A DNA stretch of 64,000 bases from Hydrogenophilales bacterium (GTDB lineage: Bacteria > Pseudomonadota > Gammaproteobacteria > Burkholderiales > Thiobacillaceae), in NCBI GenBank assembly GCA_016195805.1, contig JACPYT010000003.1:62001-126000 (forward strand). The letters are read 5' to 3'. Positions 27,980 to 38,092 of this stretch are shown piece after piece (positions within the stretch are counted from its first letter, which is position 1; each line of letters opens with the position of its first letter). The notes beneath the pieces were generated by a model that was given only the letters and a program-made list of their open reading frames with translations, was not told the origin of the DNA and ran no database searches. The position numbers and the translations under genes were made by a program.

Positions 27980-28972
27980 ATGGACTGCGCTGTCGCTTTA
28001 ACCCCTCAGGCTGCCGACATGCCGGCGAGCCCGCCCCCGCTGCTCGAAGTGCGCGATTTCAGCTTGCGGCGCGGCCAGGCCGTCGTGCTGGATGGCGTCA
28101 ACCTGGCGCTGCATCCCGGCGAAACCTTGGGCCTGATCGGCGAATCGGGCGCCGGAAAATCCACCCTCGCCCTCGCCCTCATCGGCCTGCTGCGCGCACC
28201 CGAGGTCCAGCTGCAAGGCAGCCTGCGCTTCCGCGGCACCGAGCTCACCCAACTTCGGGAAGCGGACTATCGCCGCCTGCGCGGCAACAAGATCGGCCTG
28301 ATCTTCCAGGACGCGACCGCGGCGCTCAACCCGTGCTTCACGGTGGGCGAACAGATTGCCGAGCCGCTCAAACGGCATCTGGGATTGTCGAAATGGGACC
28401 GCCGCGACCGGGCGGCGGCGTTGATGCAGAGCGTCGGCATTCCCGAACCCCGTTTGCGCCTCGACGCCTACCCGCACGAGCTGTCCGGCGGCATGCAGCA
28501 ACGTGTCATGATTGCGGTGGCATTGGCCTGCAACCCCGAACTGCTGCTCGCCGACGAACCCACCAGCGCACTCGACGTCACCATCCAGGCGCAGATCATG
28601 GAACTCATCCTGGATCGGGTGCGGGCGTTGAATTCGAGCGCTGTCTTCGTGCTTCACGACCTCGCCCTGGGCGCGCAGGTGTGCGATCGCATCGCGGTCA
28701 TGTATGCCGGGCAGATCGTCGAGGAAGGTCCCAGCGACCGCGTGCTCGCCGCGCCCTTGCATCCGTATACCCGCGGGCTCAAGTCGTGCGTCGTCGAACT
28801 GGGATCGCGAATGCTCGAACCCATTCCCGGCCAGGTTCCGCCGCTGAACGCCATGCCCGCCGGATGCCGCTTTGCGCCGCGCTGCCCCAAGGCGAAGGCG
28901 ATTTGCAGCGAGCAGCGCCCGCTCGCCGAAATACACGACGGCCGCCAGGTCGCCTGCTGGTTCATTGACTAG
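27980..28972 (+). CDS. Peptide ABC transporter ATPase (DppD type)
   Basis: 330 residues. Walker [10 protein letters not shown], signature LSGGMQQR and Walker [15 protein letters not shown] are intact. The C-terminal [14 protein letters not shown] pattern is the cysteine-containing tail of OppD/DppD proteins, which can bind an FeS cluster in some members. ATG directly follows the DppC-type stop. Confidence 0.9.
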   Translation: MDCAVALTPQAADMPASPPPLLEVRDFSLRRGQAVVLDGVNLALHPGETLGLIGESGAGKSTLALALIGLLRAPEVQLQGSLRFRGTELTQLREADYRRLRGNKIGLIFQDATAALNPCFTVGEQIAEPLKRHLGLSKWDRRDRAAALMQSVGIPEPRLRLDAYPHELSGGMQQRVMIAVALACNPELLLADEPTSALDVTIQAQIMELILDRVRALNSSAVFVLHDLALGAQVCDRIAVMYAGQIVEEGPSDRVLAAPLHPYTRGLKSCVVELGSRMLEPIPGQVPPLNAMPAGCRFAPRCPKAKAICSEQRPLAEIHDGRQVACWFID

Positions 28973-28979
28973 GTACACC

Positions 28980-29951
28980 ATGCAACAGCCCATCTTTTCC
29001 CTGCTGGATGTCGAACGCACCTACGAGCTGCGAGCGAGCGGCTGGCTGAACCGTACACCGCGACAGCTCAAGGCACTCGACGGCGTGCGCCTGGACCTGC
29101 AGCGGGGCGACACCCTCGCCCTGGTCGGCGAAAGCGGCTCCGGCAAATCCACGCTGATCCGCCTCATGCTCGGCCTCGAACCTGCCAGCGACGGCCGCGT
29201 GCTGTACGGGCAGCGCGACCTCGCCCAACTCGACGCGGAAGAACGAAAGCGCTTTGCGCGCGAGGTGGCGTTCATCTACCAGAATGCCCGCGGCTCGATG
29301 AACCCGCGGATGCGCATCGCGGACATCCTGGCGGAACCGATCCGCCTGCATCGGCTGTGCGAGGAAAGTGCCATCGCCCCCCGTGTCGTGGCGCTGCTCG
29401 ATCGCGTCGGACTGCCCGCCGGCCTGCTGCAGCGTTTTCCCAGCGAGCTGTCGGGCGGGCAGATCCGCCGCGTCGCCATCGCCCGTGCGCTGGCCGCCGA
29501 ACCCCAGGTCATCATGGCTGACGAATCGGTGGCCGGGCTCGACGTGTCGGTGCAGGCTCAGGTGCTCAATCTCCTGCGCGACCTGTGCCGCGAATCCGGC
29601 ATCACGCTGGTGTTCATCACGCACGACCTCGGCGTGGCGAGCTACCTGTGCGAAAAAATCGCCGTGCTCTATCTGGGCCGCATCGTCGAGCAGGGGCCGA
29701 CCGACGCCATCCTCAACACGCCGCGCCACCCCTATACGCGTGCGCTGCTGCAGGCCTTCCCCCGTTTCGACGCCCCGCTCAAGGCCTCGTTGAGTGGCGA
29801 AATTCCCAGCCCGGTCGACCTGCCGAAAGGCTGCCGCTTCGCCGGACGCTGCGCGCAGGTGCAGGCCGCCTGCCGCGAGACCGATCCGGCGCTCACCGCG
29901 CTGGATGCCGATCGTCAGGTAGCCTGTCTGTTTCCGGTGGCAGCAATATGA
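28980..29951 (+). CDS. Peptide ABC transporter ATPase (DppF type)
   Basis: 323 residues. Walker A GESGSGKST, signature LSGGQIRR, Walker B VIMADESVAGLDVS (the usual DEPVS is DESVA here, keeping the catalytic Glu) and the C-terminal CRFAGRCAQVQAAC oligopeptide-transporter tail. Its stop overlaps the start of the gamma-glutamyltransferase-like gene by 4 bp. Confidence 0.9.
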   Translation: MQQPIFSLLDVERTYELRASGWLNRTPRQLKALDGVRLDLQRGDTLALVGESGSGKSTLIRLMLGLEPASDGRVLYGQRDLAQLDAEERKRFAREVAFIYQNARGSMNPRMRIADILAEPIRLHRLCEESAIAPRVVALLDRVGLPAGLLQRFPSELSGGQIRRVAIARALAAEPQVIMADESVAGLDVSVQAQVLNLLRDLCRESGITLVFITHDLGVASYLCEKIAVLYLGRIVEQGPTDAILNTPRHPYTRALLQAFPRFDAPLKASLSGEIPSPVDLPKGCRFAGRCAQVQAACRETDPALTALDADRQVACLFPVAAI

Positions 29952-31549
29952 CGAGCCGTTATGCGATGTCCTCGCGCGGCGTGGTGACCTCGCCGCACTT
30001 TCTTGCCACCGCTGCCGGCCAGGCGGTGCTCGAAGCGGGCGGCAACGCCATCGAAGCCGCGCTCGCCGTCGGCGCCACCCTGTGCGTGGTCTACCCGCAC
30101 ATGAACAGCCTGGGCGGCGACGGCTTCTGGCTGCTGTGCGACGAGGCGGGACACCTTACCGGACTCGACGGGGCCGGCCCCGCCGGGCAGGCCTACACCC
30201 CGGCGTTCTATACCGGGCAGGGCCTGGGTGCGATTCCCGCGCGGGGTCCGCATGCCGCCAATACGGTAGCCGGTCTGGTATCGGTGTGGGGCGCCGCCCA
30301 TGCGCTCAGCCGGGCGCACTGGGGGGGGCGCCTCTCCTGGCAGGAGGTGCTCGATCCTGCCCATGATCATGCCGAACGGGGCTTCGCGTGCAGCGCCAGC
30401 CAGGGCGATTTCCTCACGCAGAAGTGGGCGGAGCTCGGCGGGTTCCCGGCGCTGACCAACCTCTATGCGCCCGATGGAAAACCGACGCCGGCCGGGGCCA
30501 CCTTCCAGCAACCGCATCTCGCCGAGTCGCTACGACTGTTGCAGCGGGACGGCGCGGAAGGCTTCTACCGCGGCGAACTCGGACGGCGTATCGCACAGGG
30601 TCTGGCCGATGCCGGCAGCCTGCTGTCTGCCGACGATCTGGCGACCTTCCACTGCCGCCAGGTGGAACCGATCAGCGTGCCCTACCGGAACGGACGGGCG
30701 GTCAACATGCCGCCACCGACCCAGGGACTCGCTTCCCTGCTGATTCTGGGCCAGCTGGACCATTTCGACCTCACCCGCCACCCGCATCGCTCCGCCGACT
30801 ATGTGCATCTCGTCGTCGAGGCAACCAAGCAGGCTTTCCGCCTGCGCGACCGCCATGTGGCCGACCCGGACCATGTCGACGTTGCGGTCGCCGAGCTGCT
30901 TTCGCCTGAGCGCATCGCCGGTCTCGCCGCCGAAATCGACATGGCCCGCGCCGCGCCCTGGGGACAGGGCGTGGGCCCGGCAGACACGGTCTGGTTCGGC
31001 GTGGTGGACGCGAAGGGCCGCGCCGTCAGCGCGATCCAGAGCCTTTATCACGAATACGGCAGCGGCGTGGTGGCGGGCGAAACCGGCATCATCTGGCAGA
31101 ACCGCGGCACGTCCTTCTCGCTCGATCCACGCCACGTCAATGTGCTGAAGCCGGGCAAGCGCCCCTTCCACACCCTCAACCCGGCGATGTATCTGGAGAA
31201 CGGCCGGCCCCGGCTGGTCTACGGCACCATGGGCGGCGACGGCCAGCCGCAGACGCAGGCGGCCGTCGCCACGCGCGCGCTGGACTATCACCTGCCGCTG
31301 CCCGAGGTACTCGACAGCCCGCGCTGGCTGCTCGGCCGCACCTGGGGGCAAAGCACCGACAGCCTGAAACTGGAAGGCCGCTTCGCGCCGGCGGTGTTCG
31401 AGGAACTCGCGCGGCGCGGGCACATGGTGGAACGGGTGGAGGACTACGCACAGATGATGGGGCACGCGGGCGTCATTCGCGTGCTGGACGACGGCACGTT
31501 CGAAGCGGCCTCCGACCCGCGCAGCGACGGCGCCGCCGCCGGCGCCTGA
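29948..31549 (+). CDS. Gamma-glutamyltransferase-like Ntn hydrolase, apparently cytoplasmic
   Basis: 533 residues with no signal peptide, so the enzyme should act in the cytosol on imported substrate. N-terminal family motif VTSPHFLATAAGQAVLEAGGNAIEAA; the autoprocessing nucleophile is expected to be the Thr of ADTVWFGVVDAKGRAVSAIQS, aligned with the TTH of classical enzymes. The late motif PGKRPFHTLNPAMYLENGRPRLVYGTMGGDGQPQ is conserved. It overlaps the ATPase gene by ATGA, so uptake and cleavage of gamma-glutamyl peptides are probably linked. YwrD-like members of this family lack a secretion signal as well. Confidence 0.88.
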   Translation: MTSRYAMSSRGVVTSPHFLATAAGQAVLEAGGNAIEAALAVGATLCVVYPHMNSLGGDGFWLLCDEAGHLTGLDGAGPAGQAYTPAFYTGQGLGAIPARGPHAANTVAGLVSVWGAAHALSRAHWGGRLSWQEVLDPAHDHAERGFACSASQGDFLTQKWAELGGFPALTNLYAPDGKPTPAGATFQQPHLAESLRLLQRDGAEGFYRGELGRRIAQGLADAGSLLSADDLATFHCRQVEPISVPYRNGRAVNMPPPTQGLASLLILGQLDHFDLTRHPHRSADYVHLVVEATKQAFRLRDRHVADPDHVDVAVAELLSPERIAGLAAEIDMARAAPWGQGVGPADTVWFGVVDAKGRAVSAIQSLYHEYGSGVVAGETGIIWQNRGTSFSLDPRHVNVLKPGKRPFHTLNPAMYLENGRPRLVYGTMGGDGQPQTQAAVATRALDYHLPLPEVLDSPRWLLGRTWGQSTDSLKLEGRFAPAVFEELARRGHMVERVEDYAQMMGHAGVIRVLDDGTFEAASDPRSDGAAAGA

Positions 31550-31595
31550 TCCACACAACACGCAAGGCCGCTTACGGCCACATGAGGACATTCAA

Positions 31596-32393
31596 TTGCT
31601 GGCACTCGCTTCTTTTATCGCCCTGGGTCTGATTGCCGGCTTGCTTGCCGGCATGCTCGGGATTGGCGGCGGGGTCGTGATCGTTCCGGCCCTGATCTGG
31701 ATTTTCCAGCGCCACAATCTGCCGCCGGAGATCATCCCCCACCTGGCCATCGGCACCTCGCTGGCCGCCATCGTGTTCACCTCGATGTCGGCCATCTGGG
31801 CGCAGCATCGACGCCGCGCCATCGACTGGCCGGTGGTGCGCCTGCTTGCCCCGGCCACGCTGCTGGGCGGCTTCGTCAGCGGCTACCTGGCGGGGTTCAT
31901 TCCGGCATCCATCCTCAAGGGATTCTTTGCCGTCTTCCTGCTGCTGGTCGGCATCCAGTTCATCCTGGACTGGAAGCCCGCCGCGCACTGGCGGCTGCCC
32001 GGCCGCGGCGGCCTGTGGGGGGTCGGCCTGGGCGTCGGTTCGCTCTCGGCGCTGCTCGGCATCGGCGGCGGCAACATCACCGTCCCCTTCCTGCATGCCT
32101 GCAACCTCGACCTCAAACGCGCCATCGCCATCTCCACCGCGCTGGGTTTCCCGATCGCGCTGTTCGGCACGGCGGGCTTCGTGCTGTCCGGTTGGGGGCA
32201 TGCGCTGCTGCCGCCCGGAACCGTGGGCTATGTGTCGCTGCCCGCATTGGCGGCGATCGCCGGCGCAGCCATTCCGACGGCGCCGCTGGGCGTGCGGCTG
32301 GCGCACGACCTGCCGGTCAAACGGCTCAAGCGGATTTTTGGCGCGATTGTCCTGGCGATCTCGCTGCGCATGCTGTGGACTGTATTGATGTGA
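31596..32393 (+). CDS. TauE/SafE-family anion exporter
   Basis: 265 residues, about eight transmembrane segments, with the paired family motifs GMLGIGGGVVIVPALI near the N-terminus and ALLGIGGGNITVPFL in the second half. TauE/SafE proteins export sulfite or sulfur-containing organic anions. It starts at TTG with AGGA seven bases upstream. Its position after a peptide importer and a gamma-glutamyltransferase suggests disposal of a sulfur product, for example from glutathione; this is inference. Confidence 0.85.
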   Translation: MLALASFIALGLIAGLLAGMLGIGGGVVIVPALIWIFQRHNLPPEIIPHLAIGTSLAAIVFTSMSAIWAQHRRRAIDWPVVRLLAPATLLGGFVSGYLAGFIPASILKGFFAVFLLLVGIQFILDWKPAAHWRLPGRGGLWGVGLGVGSLSALLGIGGGNITVPFLHACNLDLKRAIAISTALGFPIALFGTAGFVLSGWGHALLPPGTVGYVSLPALAAIAGAAIPTAPLGVRLAHDLPVKRLKRIFGAIVLAISLRMLWTVLM

Positions 32394-32404
32394 AGGACAT
32401 CGCA

Positions 32405-32857
32405 ATGGCCATGAACGATCTGGATCAGAAAATCCTCGCCATGCTGGTTGACGACGGACGCAAGAGCTTTGCCGACATCGCCCGCGAACTGGGCATTTCC
32501 CGGGTGCATGCCCGCGACCGGGTGCAGCGCCTGATCGAGGACGGCATCATCGAAAAATTCACGGTCATCGTGAACCCCGAGAAGGTCGGCACCACCGTAT
32601 CGGCGTTCTTCGACGTCGAGGTCGATCCGCAGGGGATCGAAATGGTCGCCGAAGATCTGGCCCGGCAACCCGAGGTCAGAAGCCTCTACATCATGAGCGA
32701 CATGACCAGCCTGCATATCCACACCCTGACCGCAGACAACACGGCGCTCGAAGACTTCGTCCGCCGCAACCTGTTTTCGCGCCGCCATGTCGTCAAGGTC
32801 AACTGCAAGATGCTGCTCAGCCGGGTGAAGAACCGGCGCGGGGGCTCACGTATCTAG
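32405..32857 (+). CDS. Lrp/AsnC-family regulator
   Basis: 150 residues. Helix-turn-helix at LDQKILAMLVDDGRKSFADIARELGISRVHARDRVQRLIEDGIIEKFTVIVNPEKVG, then an AsnC_trans_reg (RAM) ligand domain. ATG 32405 has AAGGA seven bases upstream; it lies 11 bp after the TauE-family gene and is probably the last gene of the sigma-54 operon. It likely senses an amino acid released by the pathway. Confidence 0.87.
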   Translation: MAMNDLDQKILAMLVDDGRKSFADIARELGISRVHARDRVQRLIEDGIIEKFTVIVNPEKVGTTVSAFFDVEVDPQGIEMVAEDLARQPEVRSLYIMSDMTSLHIHTLTADNTALEDFVRRNLFSRRHVVKVNCKMLLSRVKNRRGGSRI

Positions 32858-32913
32858 CACGGTCTCATCCTCCCATGCCACCGGACGTACGGGCCATGTA
32901 GCCGACGGTTCGA

Positions 32914-34163
32914 TCAGCGGTTGCGTAATTCGGCCAGCTCAATAGCGAGCCGGCGCCGTACCGGGGGGATCCGGCCGATCATGCTGATCACGCCGTTGCG
33001 CACCGACCGGGCGCGCTTGCCGCGAAGCGTCGCCGCCCGCGTCACCCGGTCGGTAAAGGCCACCACTCGCTCCGCGACCGGCCGGCGGGTACGCTCGTAC
33101 TCATCGAGCCTGCTCTCGTCAGCCCGTCCTGCCAGCACTGCCGCCAGCGCGTGGCCGAGCGTCACCGCGTCCTTGATTCCGGTATTCATGCCCTGTCCGC
33201 CAGCGGCGGCTGTGCACGTGAGCGGCATCTCCCGCTATCAGGATGCGGCCGGCCCGGTAACGATCGGCCATCCGGTGATGCACCCGGAATCGGGAACTCC
33301 ACACGATTTCCTCGACTCGGGCCGCAGCAGAAACCGGTCCGCGTTCGTCCAGCAGATGCTGCACGTCGGCGATGTCGGGATGTTCGGGTGCTTCGTCCAC
33401 CGTGGCCACTATCCGGTGACGGCCACCGGGCAAGGGCGTGACGACGAGTCCCTGCGGAGAGAAGAACAACATCACCTCGTCCTCGCGCAGCGGCCACGAC
33501 ATCCGGACGTTGGCGAGCACGAAGGCGTGCTCATAGGCATCACCGGTGAATCCGATACCGGCGCACTCGCGCACAGTGCTGTGCATGCCATCGGCGCCGA
33601 CCACGTACCGGGCGCGCACCCTGCGAGGTTCTTGCCCGTCGGCACCCACGGTGACCGTGACGCCCTCGGTGTCCTGCAGCAGGTTGGTCACGGCGTACGG
33701 CCGGTGCACGTCGCCGCCCATCTCGCGGAGGCGCTGCAGCAGTAGCTGCCTCGGTAACATTCTGTGGAATCATCAGCGTAAAAGGATAACAGGTCGGCAA
33801 GCGATCGAAGCGCACGGTGGCGAGCACATGGTCGCGGTCGCGAATTGTGAATCGGGGCACCACGTGTCCTTCGGCGCGCAAGCGCTCGGTCATGCCCAGT
33901 TCCTCCAGCACATCGAGCGTGCGGGCGTGGACGACGGCGGCGTGGGACGTGGTGCCTCCCTCGACCAGCTTGTCCACCAGCAGGAGCGGAATTCCCTCCT
34001 TGGCTAGTATGTTGGCAAGGACCAAGCCCGTCGGCCCGGCTCCGGCGATCAGCACGTCAATGCTGGTAGGCAGCGTTCTCCTGCCACGCTCCGTCGGTGA
34101 ATTCGAGACTCTGGGTTTGATCGAACTTGCAGGTAGCCCGGTATTGCGGGTTGCGGTCGTCAT
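32914..34163 (-). pseudogene. FAD-dependent aromatic monooxygenase, two frameshifts
   Basis: Three frames together encode one flavin monooxygenase of the PheA/TfdB/MhpA group. Frame one (from ATG 34163) holds the FAD motif VLIAGAGPTGLVLANILAKEGIPLLLVDK and breaks near 33755 after MIPQNVTE. Frame two holds VVGADGMHSTVR and GRILIAGDAAHVHS and breaks near 33200. Frame three resumes with AAGGQGMNTGIKDAVTLGHALAAVL to the end. The first break is consistent with one inserted base and the second with one missing base. All motifs remain recognisable, so decay is recent or sequencing errors are possible. Confidence 0.85.
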
Positions 34164-34293
34164 GGGGTGTACTCCCTTGATGGTCGACATAATGCATGTC
34201 GCCATGAGGCATAGGCAGACAACGAGGCCTAAACGGGTATTCGTTCAGGCCAAGCCAGTCGGGTCTTTGCATGTCCGGCATGCTCGATGGCCC

Positions 34294-34644
34294 CTATTCT
34301 TGGGCATCGATGCGCTGGTAGTTCGCAAGGTCGGCCTTGATCCCCAGCCGGGCAAACACGTCTTGGGGGTTGAAGTTCATTTTCTTGTGCAAGGCCAGAA
34401 CGGCAGCCCTGGCATTCTCGATACATTCCGGGTTTTCCCACTCGGCGATGGTGACGAAATTGAATTCACCGGGACCTGCCGACTGCTCCAATACGAAATC
34501 CTGCAAAAAGCCAGGCAGGGTTCTGAGCAGCTCGTGCGTGGTTCGAACCTTGCCGATGAACTCCTCGCGCGCATGGGGTGGAACGATGAACTTGTCTACG
34601 CGGTAGATCCGCCTTGACCTGTCTATGGATGGAGTCTCAGTCAT
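34294..34644 (-). CDS. Antibiotic biosynthesis monooxygenase (ABM) domain protein
   Basis: 116 residues: RIYRVDKFIVPPHAREEFIGKVRTTHELLRTLPGFLQDFVLEQ then FNFVTIAEWENPECIENA, the ABM ferredoxin-like fold of small cofactor-free monooxygenases. ATG 34644 has GAGGA upstream. It lies upstream of the broken FAD monooxygenase on the same strand, which suggests a former small oxidation locus. Confidence 0.8.
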   Translation of the reverse strand: MTETPSIDRSRRIYRVDKFIVPPHAREEFIGKVRTTHELLRTLPGFLQDFVLEQSAGPGEFNFVTIAEWENPECIENARAAVLALHKKMNFNPQDVFARLGIKADLANYQRIDAQE

Positions 34645-34689
34645 TTGAATTTCCTCACGACATGGAGCGTTTCGTTTCGTGGCGGCGTT

Positions 34690-34930
34690 GTGACAGCGGC
34701 GATCAGTCGCCGCAGGGTTGCGACAACGCCCCCGTCAGTTTGTCGGGATTGAGCACGGCGTAGACCGCCAGGATGCGCACGGCGCGGTATTGATCGAATC
34801 ACCGACATGGGCCGGCCATCGACACACAAGAGCAGCCCCGGCTCGCCGTTGATCGACACCACACGCAGCGCCCCGCGCCATCTTGCGCGCCGCCTTGGCC
34901 TTGCCGCCGGCGACCGCAAAAGCCCGGGCC
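34690..34930 (-). pseudogene. C-terminal remnant of an ECF sigma factor (SigJ type)
   Basis: Pieces in different minus-strand frames match the SnoaL-like tail of SigJ-type sigma factors: KAKAARKMARGA, then LRVVSINGEPGLLLCVDGRPMSV, then VRILAVYAVLNPDKLTGAL just before a stop. The sigma domains themselves are absent; the fragment abuts the end of the RND transporter gene. It is a decayed gene end, not an expressed protein. Confidence 0.65.
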
Positions 34931-34932
34931 AT

Positions 34933-37900
34933 TCAGCGGCCGGTTCCGGAAGGAACGGGTTGTGCGTGGGGAACATCCGGGGCGGCTTCCGCCTCGCGCA
35001 GCGCCTTGGCGCGGGCCTCGTGGCTATGGTCGGCACCCAGCATCATGTACATGGCAGGCACCACGAACAGGGTGAAAAGCGTGCCGATGAACAGCCCGGC
35101 GGCAATGACCAGGCCCAGGTCGAAGCGACTGACCGCCCCGGCGCCGCTAGCGGTGATGAGGGGAACGGCACCCAGCACCATGGCCGCGGTGGTCATCAGG
35201 ATGGGGCGCAGGCGCAGGCCGGCGGCGTGCTCGATGGCTTCGCGCTTGCTCCGCCCTTCCCGCTGCAGGTTGTTGGCGAACTCCACGATCAGGATGCCGT
35301 GCTTGGAAATCAGCCCGATCAGGGTCACCAGTCCCACTTCGGTGTAGATATTGAGCGCGGCGCCGCCGATGCCCAGATTGATGAACAGGAGCGCGCCGGA
35401 AATGGCCATGGGCACCGATACCAGGATGATGACGGGGTCACGGAAGCTCTCGAACTGCGCGGCCAGCGCCAGGAAGATGATGACCAGGGCGAAGAAGAAG
35501 GTCAGCACCAGCCCGCCCGATTCCTGCTCGAACTGGCGCGAAGGCCCGGCGTAGTCGAAGCTGTAGCCGGGTGGCAGGGTGCGCTGCGCGAGTTGCTTGA
35601 GGCTGTCGAGGGCCACCCCCTGCGCGATAAAGGGCATGGGCACGCCCTGGAGGGTGGCGGCGTTGAGCTGCTGGAAGCGGTTGAGGGTCTCGGGTTGTAC
35701 CGTGGGGGTGAGATGCACCACCGTGGACAGCGGCACCATCTGTCCGCTCGCGGTGCGCACGTCGTAGTTCCTGAGTTGGTCGGCGTTGAGTCGGAAACTC
35801 TGCTGAACCTGCGGGATGACCTTGTACGAGCGGCCACCGAGCTCGAAAAAGTTCACGTAGCCGCCGCCCAGCATGGCCGACAGCGCCGAGCCGATGTCCT
35901 GCATGGTGAGACCGAGCTGCGCGGCCATGTTGCGGTCGATGTCGATGCGGGTCTGCGGCAGGTCGATGCGCAGGTCGGACTGCAGGAAGATGAACTGTCC
36001 GCTCTTCAGCGCCTCCTGCAGAAAGTGCTGCGACACGTCGTACAGCTTGCTGAACGGCTCGGTCGTGGTGATCACGAACTGCACCGGCAGGCCGCGCGCG
36101 CCAGGCAGCGGCGGTGGCTGGAACACCGCGATCTGCGATCCGGCAATGTGGTTGAGCTTCTGCTGCAGAACCGGCTGCAGCTGCATGGTGGTCTTCTTGC
36201 GCTCGTCCCAGGGCTTGAGTACTGTCCCGCCGATCGCCTGCCCCGGGCTGTTGATCTGGAACACGTGGTCGTTTTCCGGGAAGGTCTTGAACACGTCAAA
36301 GACCTGTTTGGCATACAACTGCCGCTGGCCGAGCGTGGCCGTTGGATTGTTGAAGGAAGCTGAAATCAGCACCCCCTGGTCTTCCTGCGGGGCCAGCTCC
36401 GACATCGAGGTGGCATACAGGTAGTAGATGCTGCCGAGGATGATGACGGCCATCACCGCAGTTACCGGCAGGAAGTTGAGCGAACCGTGCAAGGTGCGCT
36501 CGTAGCGCTTGTGCAGGCGCTCGAAACCATGGTCCAGGAACAGCACAAGCCGGTCCTGCCAGCTGCGGCTCTGCGGGTCGGGAGCCTGGAGCAGGCGCGA
36601 GCACATCATCGGCGACAAGGTGAGCGCGATGATCGCCGACATGGTGACCGTGCCGACCAGGGTGAAGGCGAATTCCGTGAACAGCGCGCCGGTCAATCCG
36701 CCCATGAAGCCGATGGGAACATAAACCGCCACCAGCACGATGGTCATGGCAATGATGGGGTTGGCCAATTCGCGCGCGGCGCGGACGGCCGCATCCATGC
36801 GGCTCATGCCTGCTTCGAGGTGGCGGCTGACGTTCTCCACCACGATGATGGCGTCGTCCACCACCAGGCCGATGGCCAGCACGATGGCCAGCAGGGTGAG
36901 CAGGTTGATCGAGTAGCCCAGCGCCAGCATCACGCTGAAGGTGCCGACGATGGACAGCGGAATCGCCAACAGCGGAATGATCACCGAGCGCAACGAACCG
37001 AGGAAGATGAACACCACCACGGTGACGATGAGGATGGCTTCGAGCAGGGTCTTGACCACCTCGTCGATGGAGGCGTTCACGAACTTGGTCGAGTCGTAGG
37101 GGATGGCGGCCTTGAGCCCTGCCGGGAGTTGCGCCTGGATTTCGGGCAAGACCTTTCTCACACGAGCGATGACGTCGAGCAGGTTGGCGCCGGGCGCCAC
37201 CTGGATGCCGATGTACACCGATGTCTTGCCGTCGAACGCCACCGAGGTGTCGTAGTCGTCCGAGCCCAGGGTGACGTTCGCAACATCGTCGAGCCGCACC
37301 ACCTGGCCTTTCACGCTTTTCACCACCATATCCCTGAAGCCGGCGAGCGACTTCAGGTCGGTATTGGCGGACAGGTTGATCTGCACCATCTGGCCCTTGG
37401 CGTTGCCGGTGGCGGCCAGAAAATTGTTCTGCGCGAGCGCCGCATACACATCAGCGGCGGTCAGGCCGTAGGCGGCGAGTTTTTGCGGGTCGAGCCAGGC
37501 GCGCAGGGCGAAGTTCTTCGCCCCCAGAATCTCGGCGGTCTGCACCCCGTTGATGCCCTGCAGCTTAGGCTGGACCGAGCGTATCAGGTAGTCGGTGATC
37601 TGGTTGGGCTTGAGCACATCGCTGTAAAAACCGATGTACATGGCATCGATGGTCTGGCCGACGGACACCGTCAACACCGGCTTTTGCGCTTGCGGCGGCA
37701 ACTGGTTGAGCACCGAGTTCACCTTGGTATTGATCTCGGTGAGCGCCTGGTCGGGCGCGTAGTTCAGCCGCAGGTTGGCGGTGATGGTGCTGACCCCCTG
37801 CACGCTGGAGGAGGTCATGTAGTCGATGCCGCTGGCCTGGGCGATGGCATTTTCCAGCGGGGTGCTGATGAAGCTGGCCACCAGATTGGCGTCGGCGCCT

Positions 37901-38067
37901 GGATACGCGGTCGTCACCGTAACCACGGCGTTCTGCGTGTACGGATATTGCAGTACCGGCAGCAGGCCCGCAGAGCGCAGTCCGAGCACCAGGATCACCA
38001 TACTGACCACGGTGGCCAGCACGGGACGCGCGATGAAAATGTCGGTGAACTTCTTGTTGAGATTCAT
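34933..38067 (-). CDS. RND multidrug efflux transporter, inner-membrane pump (HAE1)
   Basis: 1044 residues, the normal AcrB/MexF length. N-terminus FIARPVLATVVSMVILVLGL; the TM4 motif GLVVDDAIIVVENVSRHLEAG contains the paired Asp residues of the proton relay; the C-terminal half repeats the fold (GLISKHGILIVEFANNL, LRPILMTTAAMVLGAVPL). It exports drugs or metabolites by proton antiport with the adaptor and outer-membrane genes upstream in the same operon. Substrate unknown. Confidence 0.92.
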   Translation of the reverse strand: MNLNKKFTDIFIARPVLATVVSMVILVLGLRSAGLLPVLQYPYTQNAVVTVTTAYPGADANLVASFISTPLENAIAQASGIDYMTSSSVQGVSTITANLRLNYAPDQALTEINTKVNSVLNQLPPQAQKPVLTVSVGQTIDAMYIGFYSDVLKPNQITDYLIRSVQPKLQGINGVQTAEILGAKNFALRAWLDPQKLAAYGLTAADVYAALAQNNFLAATGNAKGQMVQINLSANTDLKSLAGFRDMVVKSVKGQVVRLDDVANVTLGSDDYDTSVAFDGKTSVYIGIQVAPGANLLDVIARVRKVLPEIQAQLPAGLKAAIPYDSTKFVNASIDEVVKTLLEAILIVTVVVFIFLGSLRSVIIPLLAIPLSIVGTFSVMLALGYSINLLTLLAIVLAIGLVVDDAIIVVENVSRHLEAGMSRMDAAVRAARELANPIIAMTIVLVAVYVPIGFMGGLTGALFTEFAFTLVGTVTMSAIIALTLSPMMCSRLLQAPDPQSRSWQDRLVLFLDHGFERLHKRYERTLHGSLNFLPVTAVMAVIILGSIYYLYATSMSELAPQEDQGVLISASFNNPTATLGQRQLYAKQVFDVFKTFPENDHVFQINSPGQAIGGTVLKPWDERKKTTMQLQPVLQQKLNHIAGSQIAVFQPPPLPGARGLPVQFVITTTEPFSKLYDVSQHFLQEALKSGQFIFLQSDLRIDLPQTRIDIDRNMAAQLGLTMQDIGSALSAMLGGGYVNFFELGGRSYKVIPQVQQSFRLNADQLRNYDVRTASGQMVPLSTVVHLTPTVQPETLNRFQQLNAATLQGVPMPFIAQGVALDSLKQLAQRTLPPGYSFDYAGPSRQFEQESGGLVLTFFFALVIIFLALAAQFESFRDPVIILVSVPMAISGALLFINLGIGGAALNIYTEVGLVTLIGLISKHGILIVEFANNLQREGRSKREAIEHAAGLRLRPILMTTAAMVLGAVPLITASGAGAVSRFDLGLVIAAGLFIGTLFTLFVVPAMYMMLGADHSHEARAKALREAEAAPDVPHAQPVPSGTGR

Positions 38068-38092
38068 GGGAGTCTTCCAGCCTGGGCAGCGA

